The position numbers and the translations under genes are program-made. A stretch of DNA of 46,953 bases from Chara braunii (Eukaryota > Streptophyta > Charophyceae > Charales > Characeae), in NCBI GenBank assembly GCA_003427395.1, contig BFEA01000465.1:183217-230169 (forward strand), given 5' to 3'. Below, one piece after another: positions 18,297 through 28,468 of this stretch; the stretch's first letter is position 1, and the number at the start of each line of letters is the position of its first letter. The notes under the pieces are model-generated. The model did not search any database and was not told the origin of the DNA. It saw nothing but the letters and a program-made list of their open reading frames with translations.

Positions 18297-18870
18297 AGCT
18301 CCTTTAAGTTAGGAAAATTTGGGCAGCGTTCCCCGTAGGAAAAGTGTCATCGCAGAATTTGTACTAGCCCAAAAATCAGACTTTTGGATTCAAGAAAGTC
18401 AAAATTTGCCTAACTCCCTCACTTAGTAAAAATTTGGGCAGCAATTCCTTTAGAGAAGAAGACTTCCCAGATTTATACAAAACCAGATATGAACTCAGAC
18501 ATAAAGTCTGAGTTCTGTTAAGACAAAATTTTAACCAACTCCTTAGATTTGTAGAAATTTCGGCAGCGCTTTCCGTAGAGAAAGTGTTATTCCAAGATTA
18601 ATACAAAGCTAAGTTTAGAATATGAAACGACCTTGACCCTTCAAGGACCAATTTTGTCTAACTCCCTGAATTAGTAAAATTTGGGCAGCACTTCCTTTAG
18701 AAAAGGAGGCTTCCTAGATTCTTACTAAGTCAAAAAGTCAACAAGACTGGATCTTGAAGAAGACAAAGTCTTGACTAACTTCTTGTTTTTTGTAGAAATT
18801 TCGGCAGCGCTTTTAGTAAAGAAAGTGGCTTACCAAGATTTATATAAGACCAAGTATAAATAAAAGATCC
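18297..18870 (+). repeat. five tandem ~120-bp units able to fold, copy A
   Basis: Each unit carries AAATTTGGGCAGC or AAATTTCGGCAGCGC (GCAGC at 18323, 18438, 18563, 18685, 18804). Two sub-types tend to alternate. Sub-type 1 pairs TTAGTAA with TTACTAA (18671-18677 with 18722-18728). Sub-type 2 pairs TTTGTA with TACAAA (18548-18553 with 18602-18607). A small inner hairpin such as CTTTC/GAAAG lies between the arms. Confidence 0.7.
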
Positions 18871-19140
18871 CAGAAAAATGCGAAAATTTATTTAAGTAAA
18901 AAAATCTCAGCTCATAAAATGTAGGAATTGAAACTAACTCCTATGGCTCTAGCACGTGGCGAACAACTAAAGCAACAACCTATCAACTGAAACTCAGACT
19001 AAGTAGTGACATCACTCAGTCACATGCAGGCCAACCCACGAGGGTAAGTACTTTCATCATCCCAAGTTATTTCTCATAAGATAGTTCATTAGTCTTTAGA
19101 TCATTCAACACTTATACCCAACTTACATATGGTACTGATG

Positions 19141-19760
19141 TTGGACCATTCGGCTTGGAAACAATGTCCAGCGTGCCTTTAGGATATACACGAACATGTT
19201 GCAGTACTACTTTTCTCTTCTTTGGGCACTTGGTTAGACCATTCGACTTGAAAACAATGCCTGGCCGCCCTGAACTGTTTAATATCCAAAGTTTAGTAAT
19301 TCTCTGACTTAGTCCTCAAAAGAAAGTGCAAATATGGGTAGGGGACTGAACCATTCGGCTTGGAAACAATGATCAACTTGCCCAGTCTATTTCCAATTAC
19401 AGTTCGTAATTTCCCTTCTCTTCTTAGCGATATGACTTAACGATGGGTCATTCAGCTTGGAAACAATGCCCAACTGTCAGTTCACATGCAAATATATGTA
19501 AAATACCTTCTTTTATACTCAGGTTATACTTATGTGCGGGGTTTTCAGGCTAAGTCATTCAACTTAGAAACAATGCTCAACCTTATACCAGAAATCCTCC
19601 CTCATAATAAAACCTGAAAACCCCTTAGCATCAGGCAAACCCTCAGAAAAATAAACATTGCAACCAGGCCATTCAACTTATAAATAATGCCTGACCCTTC
19701 ATAAAACAGTCAAATAAACACAACCCTGAGCCATTCAACTTAGAAACAATGCACAGTCCC
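19141..19760 (+). repeat. seven interspersed hairpins with loop motif CRRCTTRGAAAC, copy A
   Basis: Motif CCATTCGGCTTGGAAACAAT and variants occur near 19147, 19239, 19351, 19447, 19556, 19670 and 19731. CATT and AATG pair, and several copies extend with different outer bases: TGGAC/GTCCA (19142-19170), TGGG/CCCA near 19444-19472, CAGG/CCTG near 19665-19692. Spacing is about 60-115 bp with unlike sequence between. Confidence 0.7.
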
Positions 19761-20037
19761 TGGTTGACCCGGTCAAACGCATGCAGTCCGCCTTCCTCCC
19801 ACCTTCCCCTAATTCATCCCCTTAGTCTGCTTTCAATCAAAGTAAAGATGAAACTTAAGCTTCACTTTAAGCTTCACTCTCATACATTCTTTTCATTCAC
19901 TCTGATTATGTCATGAACAGGAGACAAAAATCATAGGGACAGTCTCATGCATACATCAGCCAAACTTAATGAGGGATAAACAAACATGGGTGATATGGGG
20001 TCATACAAATAGAAAGATAATATACCTGATAGTTCCC

Positions 20038-20285
20038 TGCCTCCAGAACCTCGCCTAGGTTCCGGCGGAGCTCCCGCAATCGGTGGGTGGACTCCCCACA
20101 GAATCTTGATGCGGTCCTACGGGTTGCAATCCCGCCTGCCGCCTTCCCCTCGTAACCAACAGACCAGACTTAGAGTGAGAAGGGCAAAAAGAGATAGATT
20201 TGAGACTCTCAGATCCAAGAAGGGTGCGCTCAGACTCGTAAGAGAGGGCCTTGTTATCTTCAATCGCCTGAGGGCCCTGCAATGG
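20038..20285 (+). other. conserved terminal hairpin cluster of R2, copy A
   Basis: The helices are GAACCT/AGGTTC (20046-20062), GTGGG/CCCAC with a 7-base loop near 20082-20098, CGGG/CCCG around GTTGCAAT near 20120, and GGGCC/GGGCCC flanking 20251-20270. The same set occurs in B (29585-29813) and C (44894-45121). In B and C the first helix is GAACTC/GAGTTC, a change on both sides. The 7-base-loop and GTTGCAAT arms look faintly like tRNA anticodon and T arms, but no acceptor stem exists. Confidence 0.65.
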
Positions 20286-20319
20286 GAGCCAATGTAATAG
20301 CTTCTTCAACTTCTGAAGT

Positions 20320-21477
20320 AGAACTGTCGAAATCACCCTCCCGACGACCTCCCAAATCACAGCCCTAACCCCCTACTTGTCCAGCCTGACCACCTCCCCA
20401 AGCCTCAACACCTCTCCTCAGCCCAACCGCAGCCACCCCGCAGCCTGTAGCAGTTCGATAATGGCCTGCAGCAGTATGCAGCAACCAGCAATAGCAGTCC
20501 GTACGCAGCCGCAGTACCCCGCAACAACAATCCACACGCCGCAGCTTGTGTTCAGTCCACAGATGCAGCAGCCGTGCACAACGGCGGTCAACAACAATAA
20601 CAACAGTCAACAGTCGCCCCGGTCCACACCTAGTCCACAAGCGTAGCGGCAGCACTTAGCGATCCACAGTAGGCAACGGCTTGCTCACCATCAGACGGGA
20701 GTAGCAGCCGGTTTGCGCACAGTGTGCAGCTGCAAATCAAGCGGCCAGCAGCGGCCAGCCGCAATACGCAACATGGTCCACAGGTGCAGCAGCAGTTCGC
20801 CAGCATACAACAACAACCATTCATGCCCAGCCAATCATAAACAGCAGTCATGCCTAGTCAACGACAGCAACAGTGGTTTGCAGCGGCCAGCAAACGAAGT
20901 AGTAGCTCGCAGCAGTGGTCTGGGCACAGCCAACAGCAGCCTGCTGCAGTAATTCGTGCACAGTGCTGGGTTGCTGCAGAGACCAGGAGCGCGTGCGACT
21001 GACATGAGCCCGAATACGTCTCCACGCTGTAACCCACTTAACTGCACTGTCTGTTATCGCAAGTTTTTCAACACCAGTCCACGAGCCGCATCCACTACCA
21101 GGCCCGTAGTGCGTCATCACAACTCAACAATAGGTTCATCCTACATCTCCAGTCCCGTGCACCACGCTCAGCACACATAGTGGTGTAATCAGCCCACATA
21201 CGAGTCCACACAGTATTGCACCAAGCCCATACCAGTGACTCCAACCCACAAAGATCTCAGCCTTCCTGTAGCGTTTCTGAGTCTCGATTGCGCCGGCTAC
21301 AATTCGGGACATGGGGAGAGAGTTAAAACCCCCATTCCTTTTCTTGCCGCAGTGGTCCCCGTCAAGCCTGGGCAGACATCCAGTCTATGGCTGGACCCAG
21401 GCTACCCCGCACAACCGGCTGAGTTGCATGCCGGCCTGCTGGATCAGGCAGGTTCTTACCTCGTTGTTCGCCTATAG
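20320..21477 (+). pseudogene. Gln/Asn/Ser/Pro-rich frame with three stops, copy A
   Basis: Frame 1 stays open for about 380 codons except for TAG at 20644, TAA at 20950 and TAG at 21178. The first two lie in Gln-rich context, so they may come from CAG or CAA by C-to-T change. The peptide has QQPCTTAVNNNNNSQQSP-type low complexity and then a less biased end (FLSLDCAGYNSGHGERVKTP). Copy B has a comparable long open frame at 29896-30915. No domain is recognised, and composition bias alone could keep the frame open, so coding is uncertain. Confidence 0.35.
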
Positions 21478-24000
21478 TCCGTCGTTCAATGGCGTAAGCA
21501 GCTCTCTTGCCAACAGCAAGGCCCACACCTTTGCTGCTCTCCTACTCCTACTTCATCGGACAGATACACAATCTCATGACGACAGCCTTGGGAACTGCAA
21601 AGTTAGTGTAGCAGCCCTCACCCCCTTCGTGACTGCATGCCCTTCTCCTAGTTCGCCACGCTACCCATGCTTCACCTTACCTGCTAGGGGTGGGCGACAT
21701 ACAAGTACAGCAGTCACGTTCCCGTGGCAGCGGTGGTAAGACAACAATGACACCAGCTAAAGCGCCTTCCTAGGCCACAAAGGTGGTCGCCGAGCGAGGC
21801 CGACGGTCGGAACGATGGGTACTACTAGCGGGAACACAGCGATTCGATGGAGCGCAGCATGCATGAAGCTCGGAGAATGACGTGGCTATGAAGGCGAGCG
21901 CGACCAGCAGGCACTAAGCCCCAATATCACCGCAAAAGGTCGTGATCGCCTCGCAAAATTCGACAGGGAGCTGGCGCCTACGATCCTCGAGCCACTTTCT
22001 GCCCATAAGTCGTTCAGGAAGGGAATGAACCTTCCACTACACTACGGACGGATTCATCCTTAGTTAGCAGTGGTCGTAGTCTTGATCTTCAGGCACAACC
22101 CTTACGCATTGTATCTCAAAATCTAACCATTAATTTCTAAAACTGACCTTATAATCCGACTTGCAATTCCAAGACATCCTCTCCCTACGTCTCCTGTCAC
22201 TCGATATCATCAATAACTGAGTAACCTCTCATCTTCACGCTCCCGCCATCTCCTTCCCGGTAGCTCCGCGCACCGCTCTCATCGACTAACACTTACCCCA
22301 CCAACTTTCACCCGAATCCGACCTCACCACTCGATTCGCCCCGCCCCAGAACCTAGGATTCGGCTCTTGGTCTACTGAAATCCGCCAACGTTCGGGACAG
22401 CTATGCACTTTCAACTTATCACCTTATCTGCTTCCGGCCATATCCGCGCACTCGTTTTCTCTATTATCCCTACCTCTACTTACTCTCTTGTAAAACTGAC
22501 TTCACAGATGAATTCGCCCCGGCCCGAAACCGCTATCCCGACCCTTATTCCACTCGATTCCATCACGAAACGAGTGATATCTCGACTTCCCTCCTCACTT
22601 CATCCCTTCTTCTTCGCTCCGTAGCTCCACCAGAGCTTCACACAGCTCCTATCTCACTTGCCTCTCGCTCTACTGACAGGTTACCAATTCTAACACACGA
22701 CTGAACTCGTCTTGGTCAGAAACCCCAGAATCGTGTCCTCCCACGCTTAAATCCGATTAAAAACGAGGGAGGTAATCCTCACTCCCCCTCCTTCTCACCG
22801 TGTACAGTCCGGACGCACCTTGGCGCAAAAAGCACCCAGGTTCATTTACCTTTCCCAGCCTTCCCTCGCTCTCCGCCTTGTGTTATCACAGTGCTTGCTG
22901 GCCGTCTGCCTCACTTCCCCGCCTCAACGCCCGATGCCTGCTAGCGCAGTAGTACTGCCCGCCGTCTTGAGGACGACTTCCGAGGGAAACTAGCAACCAG
23001 TAGGCCAAGCCGGTTGCTCTGGGCAATCCTCTGACGAGGCCTACTCCCCGATGGTCCAATTAGTCTCCCGCCCCTATGCCCCTCGTCGCCTCTCCGCAAG
23101 GAGCAACTGACCAACATCATCGGGGAAAATCAGCAGGTGAGTTAAACGGCTCTTCGTCACCTACACTATCGGGCTTGACCGCGGACCGACAGTCCACCAG
23201 CCCACGGGTGTACCCGTTGATGTTGGGTCGGGAGTGGGTCCAAAACAACAAAAAAAGGGAAAGAAAAAACAACAGGACACACACAAAAAAAAAACCGCAA
23301 CAAGAGCCAAACTATAGACAGGGTAAACGGGGCAGAATAAAATGATCCACCGACAATCCTTCAGTTCTTCCAACTGGGCCTGCAGTCAGACCCCCCCCTT
23401 TGCAAAAAGCCCAGGGGGATAGTCCTACGGGACCCTCAATCCCTTGGCCTTTCTTCCCGTTTCAGCGCTCCTACGCAGTTGGTTGCCAGCCTCAATCCCT
23501 GTATCTCAGTCTTGCAAACCCAGCGCCGTAACCTATAGGGCTAAGCCTAAGCCTGAGACCGACCTGCGCAAGACTCCCTATAACCTGGTGCTGCGTAGTG
23601 CGTGGGCTGCTTAAATGCCCATGGGCCATACCTTGGCCCGTACTTGCCCCTACGGCCGCTAGTCGTCTATGCTGGATGGCCTAAACAATGGCGCGGTTAC
23701 CACACGCGCCGCACCACACACCGAGACTTATTACTTGCTCACTTTTGCGTGCTCCCGTCACGGTTAACCGTACCAAAGGGAAGACGCGGCCCCTTTGATC
23801 TTGATCTAATCACCAGATAAACACCTGATCAACGGTCTATACCACCACCCACAATCAACAATAAGCCAGGCAATCACGAGTGCCTTAAACCTGCGCGCCC
23901 ACACACTACCTGTTCTAGCTAACCATCCTGTTACTGTAGACCACAGACTCAGCCACGACCCGCGTGGTATACTCAAACCAAACTTACTTTCCCGTCACTT
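21478..24000 (+). repeat. module R3 remainder, copy A, no gene seen
   Basis: Pyrimidine-rich DNA with degenerate internal repeats. Around 22260-22600, blocks such as CATATCCGCGCACTCGTTTTCT and CTACCTCTACTTACTCTC-like tracts resemble blocks at 31905-32160 (B) and 46620-46690 (C). Short open frames are not conserved. Confidence 0.45.
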
Positions 24001-24011
24001 GTAAAAAACAG

Positions 24012-24060
24012 GGTGGATACCCTTGTCAGGGTATTCGCTCCGACACCGCATCGGGGAGTG
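24012..24060 (+). other. terminal palindrome of copy A
   Basis: GATACCCTTGTCAGGGTATTC is a near-perfect hairpin. It matches the end of copy B at 33529-33552, where AAATACCCTT/AAGGGTATTT is perfect around GT. The two positions define similar right ends of R3. The next bases, CCGCATCGGGGAGTGT, resemble the end of R0 in copy C (CCGCATCGGGATGGTGT). Confidence 0.55.
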
Positions 24061-24063
<3 letters not shown>

Positions 24064-24141
<78 letters not shown>

Positions 24142-24198
24142 NNNNNNNNNNNNNNNNNNNNNNNNNNNNNNNNNNNNNNNNNNNNNNNNNNNNNNNNN

Positions 24199-24272
<74 letters not shown>
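24064..24272 (+). repeat. (GA)n microsatellite with an assembly gap
   Basis: A pure GA run interrupted by 57 N (24142-24198). The true length is unknown. Copy C has a GA run at the matching position (39356-39449). Confidence 0.95.
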
Positions 24273-24273
<1 letters not shown>

Positions 24274-24911
24274 AGCTATGTGTGGGATGAGGTCTCTTCT
24301 ACCAGTCATCTGTATAATTTTGATCTCTATTTTGACCGACCTTGTTGCGACACTTTCGCGCTTTTTCTTGTAAATCGTTTCGAGTTTTCTTTGTCGTTTT
24401 GCCTCGTGTGTATGCATGGAATGGATGCGAACCCTCTTCGAGTGATCTTTTCGGATTTTTAATCCTGTTCTGCAATTCTTGTTTAGTTCAAATTTTGTCG
24501 CTTTCTAGTATCCATTTGCGTCATGCAATAATCCCGGGTCTGATTGGAAGCACTCTCAATGGATGTTTGGGTTTAATCGTTAGCTTTGATCGTCAATTCT
24601 GTGAGGTGTTAGCCATTGATGCCAGGGCAACTACCCTTCTCCTTTCTTTTCGTCGCATGAATGGCATGGATGCGAATGCAATGACTGGATCCCACCTGAG
24701 ATAGTATGGGTAGGATAGTTGCATGCAGGTAGGACACAACCAATACACCGGCGCGAGAAACCCGCGCCTGATCAGCTTCCGCTCATGTGCACGCTCGCGT
24801 ACGACCGTCATCTCGAGGAAACCGAGTCGCAGTGTACGCGCGCGTCTGCATGAGTCGACCTCCATCTTGACTCATTATGAGGATGCGGGAGACCGAGTTC
24901 ACTAATCAGAT
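24273..24911 (+). other. T-rich leader before the copy B ORF, no gene seen
   Basis: T-rich, intron-like or leader-like DNA corresponding in position to 39450-39982 of copy C. A 20-base phrase around ATGGATGCGAA occurs twice (about 24411-24432 and 24656-24679). Confidence 0.4.
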
Positions 24912-25430
24912 ATGGCTGTAAAAACCCCCTCTTGGATCACCGATCGTAAGAGTCTGAGGGACCCGAAGTATCACGAATATTGGGAGGGTGAACAACTCAG
25001 ACGGCGGGGAAACTTGAGAAACCCGGAATTCCCCTGTCTGACGGAGAACGACTGACTGTGCGCGGGGGACTTTCTTTGGGCCATAACCAACAATCCCCGG
25101 AGCCCGGACTACCCGAATACTAACAACATTCAGTATTACATATCTCCGAGCTTCGTCGTTATTAATACCAGTTTCCCCCCCTTCCATCTCCTCCTCCCCT
25201 ACCATCAGCTCACAGTGGTACTGTGGAATTCCATAGCTCCCTATTGGCCCCGCACACGGTGCGAAGAGTGCTGAAAGCACCAGGCGTATCGGACTTCGGG
25301 ATTTATCCGACGAACCCGAGCCGAGGCCGAGCGGCGTCGACAGCTGTTCGAACAACGCGACAGCCATAGCGACCCACCAGTCCACCAGAGACGATACCGA
25401 CCGCGACGACGACACTCGTACCTGAGGTAG
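24912..25430 (+). pseudogene. unrecognised ORF of the A/B/C family, copy B
   Basis: Starts at ATG 24912 (MAVKTPSWITDRKSLRDPKY). In-frame TGA at 25053 and 25272 break it, and it ends at TAG 25428, giving about 172 codons. Copy C aligns from its own ATG at 39983 over the whole length without a net frame shift. Shared parts are ITDR..LRD, YWE, PP(F/Y)H, APY.P, C..EC...H and FIR.TR.EAER. Amino-acid swaps such as F/Y are conservative, which supports past coding on this strand. The C..C...H cluster could bind a metal. I do not recognise the family. The GA tract and T-rich leader precede it, and R1 follows after an insertion. Confidence 0.6.
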
Positions 25431-25608
25431 CCCGGTCTCCCGAAGTCCCGTATAACTCGGGACCACCATCTTGCTCAACTACCCCTAAGCTTGCCACCGG
25501 AGATCTCAGTTCTGACATGGGACTCCACCCCCCACTTTCCTAAAATCCTTGGCACACCCCTCTTCGCACTTCCGGGCCCCCTAACACTCCGAAACAGGAA
25601 GTCGCGCT

Positions 25609-26387
25609 GGGCGTGAGGTTAGGGCGTCACAACACCCGAAACTTCAGATACTGTGAATCCTCCAATTCCTTAAACCTACCCCCCTGTTACCGGACATTTG
25701 ACCGACTAATCATGTTTGTTCTGGTCCCCATCATTCCATATGCTTGCTTGTCCCATTGTGGTGGGGGGGAGCACCCTGGCCGGCTTGTCAAGGGTGGGGG
25801 CAGGGCGAGGAATAGGAAGAATAGGAAGAAACGATGGTTTAGTGGAAGGGGGGGATGGGTGGATAGTCTCCGGGTTTGGGAGGGGAGGGTGAGGGGGAAG
25901 GGAAGGAAGGGAAGGGGGAGGATAGGGGGATCAGACTGAGGGAGGAGGCAGAGGAGGGGATGGGGGCAGGGGAGGGGGCATGGGGATGGAAGTCTGATTC
26001 TGGGTGTTATCAGGGAGTTGGGGTTTTCCAGGAATAAGTACAAAGTTCGTAGGTTGGTAATGCGTCGTGAAATGATGTTGGGGCAAGAATTCCCATTGGC
26101 TCTCGGTTACTAGCCATAGTTGCCATTGTAGGTTATGACTCTCATCCATAAGACAGAGCCTGGAATTCAGGTCCAGCCATATGGTGGAGAAGATTTCGAT
26201 AAGTTGTGAGTGCTTGGCAGCATCCATCTCTTGTTGCAGTTAGGTCTGCAGGCCTTTCCAGGCATCGTGTGTTTGGACTATAAGGTGACTTATTTTAGCT
26301 TTGGCTTGCTGAAACTCGAACAGATGTTGGCTTCTTTCGTGTAAACACCTCATTCTCCAGGCCGCCATAAGAAGGGCAAGACGGTGT
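25609..26387. mobile_element. ~780-bp insertion specific to copy B
   Basis: In copy C, GAAGTCGCGCTG is followed at once by TCGAGCGCATCGG (R1). In copy B the same two sequences are separated by about 780 bases. The insert has a purine-rich stretch (25760-25980, GGGGA runs) and a minus-strand frame, described separately. No inverted ends or clear target duplication are seen, so the mechanism is unknown. Confidence 0.6.
25931..26383 (-). pseudogene. possible gene fragment inside the copy B insertion
   Basis: Reading 26383 down to 25931 gives one frame with a single TAA near 26247. The peptide is helix-like at first (MRCLHERSQHLFEFQQAK, then MDAAKHSQLIEIFSTIWLDL) and ends Pro-rich where the purine tract lies. 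The residue mix is normal for a soluble protein, unlike the low-complexity frames elsewhere. I cannot name it. It could be a captured host exon or chance. Confidence 0.35.
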
Positions 26388-27275
26388 CGAGCGCATCGGT
26401 CCAGCAGGAGTTGGTTCTTAACCATCGTCGCGATATGTACATGGAGCTTCCGCAAGCCGCTCCGGTCGAGTGCCCCAACCATACCTCTCGCAAGCCCCTA
26501 CGACAGGATAGGGCCTACGCGAGGCACGACTTNCCTCCACCTTACGGGAGTTGTTACCTCCCTTCAGTGGGCGTATCCCCGCCGAGCTACCAGTCCACAG
26601 TACGAAAGCTAATCAGCTGCAATCGCAGAGATGGACCATCCGATGGTGTTTCTCGTTCGTTGTAGCATAGGGGGTACGCATGGTATTATGCCTCTATCGG
26701 ACCCGCACGCGAATCGACATCTTGGGGGGCTGAAGTCCCAAGCGCGACCTGTCGTCGGTCGACTAGGACGCATCCCACACACCACGCGCACACCACTTTA
26801 AGGAACATAAAAATAAACACACACACACATACACATGCATATACAAAACGACACGGAACAAACAACGCAACAACACTCCTAGTCCCTTAGTAGCCATCCC
26901 ATAACTCTCCGATGCAGAAATCGGATAGGCGTCGCGCGCGAGACTTAGTATAAAACCGCGCGGGCGCAGGGCTGACTCATATCGACTAGCAATGTAAGCA
27001 GTCGCAATGATGGTGTAATACATAGTACCCATACTCAGGCGGTCCCCGTTAATCTCGGGGGTGGCATTTCGACACTCAAGTGTCGGCTGACACGCGCCTT
27101 GCAGGAATGATCTCTCGACGCTAGACAACCGCCAAGTGAGGTGGAAAACCACACCCTCTTCTGCACCCTGCGGAGAGTGGGTGGTACACAGGTTCATACA
27201 TGTGGTGGCAATCGTCTCTTATGGCTCTGGAGACTAGCTCTATCATCCAGGGTCTGAAAAGAAGTCAAGGGGTTT
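26388..27275 (+). repeat. module R1, copy B
   Basis: Aligns with 16126-17430 (without the extra 340 bases) and with 40748-41690. There is a single N at 26533, where A and C both have A. It contains a CGACACT/AGTGTCG palindrome near 27070-27085. Confidence 0.7.
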
Positions 27276-27318
27276 GACTTTGATGGCTGTATCGAGTCCA
27301 GGCTGGATCGAGTGTCTT

Positions 27319-27501
27319 GGGGATTTGTTCTCCATATATTGAGGATTTACCCTGGACATTGACCTGTCGTATGATACAGGTCTTCTTGGGGCACTTGATC
27401 CAGGTTAATGTCCAAGCTGGATCGAGTGTCCCAAGAAGACCTGTATCATACAACAGGTCAATGTCCAGGCTAAATCCTCAATATATGGAGAACAAATCCC
27501 C
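27319..27501. repeat. long hairpin: 83-bp arms, 17-base loop
   Basis: 27319-27401 and 27419-27501 are inverted repeats with 4 mismatches by my count, starting GGGGATTTGTTCTCC. A transcript from either strand would form a near-perfect duplex of about 80 bp. The phrase GGCTGGATCGAGTGTC also occurs as a direct copy just outside (27301-27316). It sits where copies A and C have the R1/R2 junction and about 0.7 kb of sequence missing from B, so it probably arose with that deletion. Confidence 0.9.
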
Positions 27502-27644
27502 ATGACACGTCCTCACTCAAGACTCTCCTGACAGTCAAGCCTAGGTCTATCTCTAAGCCAGTGCCCCAAAAAAGGTAGACCTATGGCAAAACCTCCCCCA
27601 TACAAAGTGAATTGTCAGAGTCGTCACCTGTCAAAATATAATCT

Positions 27645-28160
27645 ATTTCCTCTAAACTAAGAAAATTTCGACAGCGCTTCTCGTAGGAAAAGTGTCTTTC
27701 CAGAATTTATATCAGTCTAAATATGAAAACAGAAATAATCTTCAACCTTTCAAAGTCAAATTTTGTCTAACTCCCTGAATTAGCAAAAATTTGGGCAGCA
27801 CTCCTTTTAAAACGGAGACTTCCCAAATTTTTACTAAGCCATATATACAAAATCAGACAAGTTGAACTTTGAGATTTGACTAACTCCTTAGATTTGCAGA
27901 AATTTCGGCAGCGCTTCCTGTAGAGAAAGTAGCTTACCAAAATTTATACGAAACTAAGTTCAGAATGTTGACTTTTCAAGGTTCAATTTTGTCTAACTCC
28001 CTGAATTAGGAAAAATTTGGCCAGCACTCCCTTTAGAAAAAGAGACTCTCCAAATTATATAAGAGTCATATGAACTGAACTTTGAAAATACAAAATCTGA
28101 CTAACTCCTTAATTTTGTTGAAATTTCGGCAGCGCTTCCCGTAGAGAATGTGGCTTACTA
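27645..28160 (+). repeat. five tandem ~115-bp units able to fold, copy B
   Basis: The CAGC core recurs at about 27672, 27795, 27908, 28020 and 28129. The second unit has the best stem: TTAGCAAAAATTTGGG (27780-27795) pairs with 27822-27837 over 16 bp with one mismatch, with an inner CTCC/GGAG hairpin between them. Confidence 0.75.
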
Positions 28161-28468
28161 AGATTTATACAAGACCAAGTATAATAAATGATCCCAGAAA
28201 ATGCAGAAATTGACCTAAGTAAAAAAAACTTAGCTGAGAAAATGAAGGAATTGAAACTAACTCCTATGGCTCTAGCACGTGGCGAGCATCTAAAGCAATT
28301 ACCCGTCAAACTGAAAACTCAGACTAAGTAGTAATCTCACTCAACCACATGCAAGCCAAACCACAAAGGTAAGTACTCTCACCATCCCCATGTCAAGATG
28401 GACAAACAATAATTCGTAATCTTTCAATGATTTGTTCCCTTTATACCCAGCTTACATAAGGCATAAAA

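Larger units (their letters stand above)
17619..20300 (+). repeat. module R2, copy A (structured array)
   Basis: Begins near TGATGATCACTTCTCAC, which recurs at about 41857 in copy C. It holds three sub-arrays, listed separately: five ~120-bp units, seven small hairpins, and a terminal hairpin cluster. No reading frame is conserved across it. A strong splice-donor-like GGTAAGTACT (GT at 19044) is conserved in all copies (28369 and 43267). Confidence 0.75.

Noticed and set aside
20082-20135. tRNA gene in the R2 terminal cluster
   Set aside because: There are anticodon-like and T-arm-like hairpins but no acceptor stem or D-arm in the right place, and the GTTGCAAT loop does not fit the B box well.
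15290-24060. R0-R3 copies A and B as LTRs of one giant retrotransposon
   Set aside because: The copies abut each other with no internal region, primer site or pol domain between them, and R0 is not present at both ends of a copy.
24013-24462. Arg-Glu and Ser-Leu repeat proteins over the GA tract
   Set aside because: They are direct translations of (GA)n and run through Ns.
25687-26043. Pro/Leu-rich membrane-like protein on the minus strand
   Set aside because: It is the translation of a GGGGA-type purine tract and has no counterpart in copy C.
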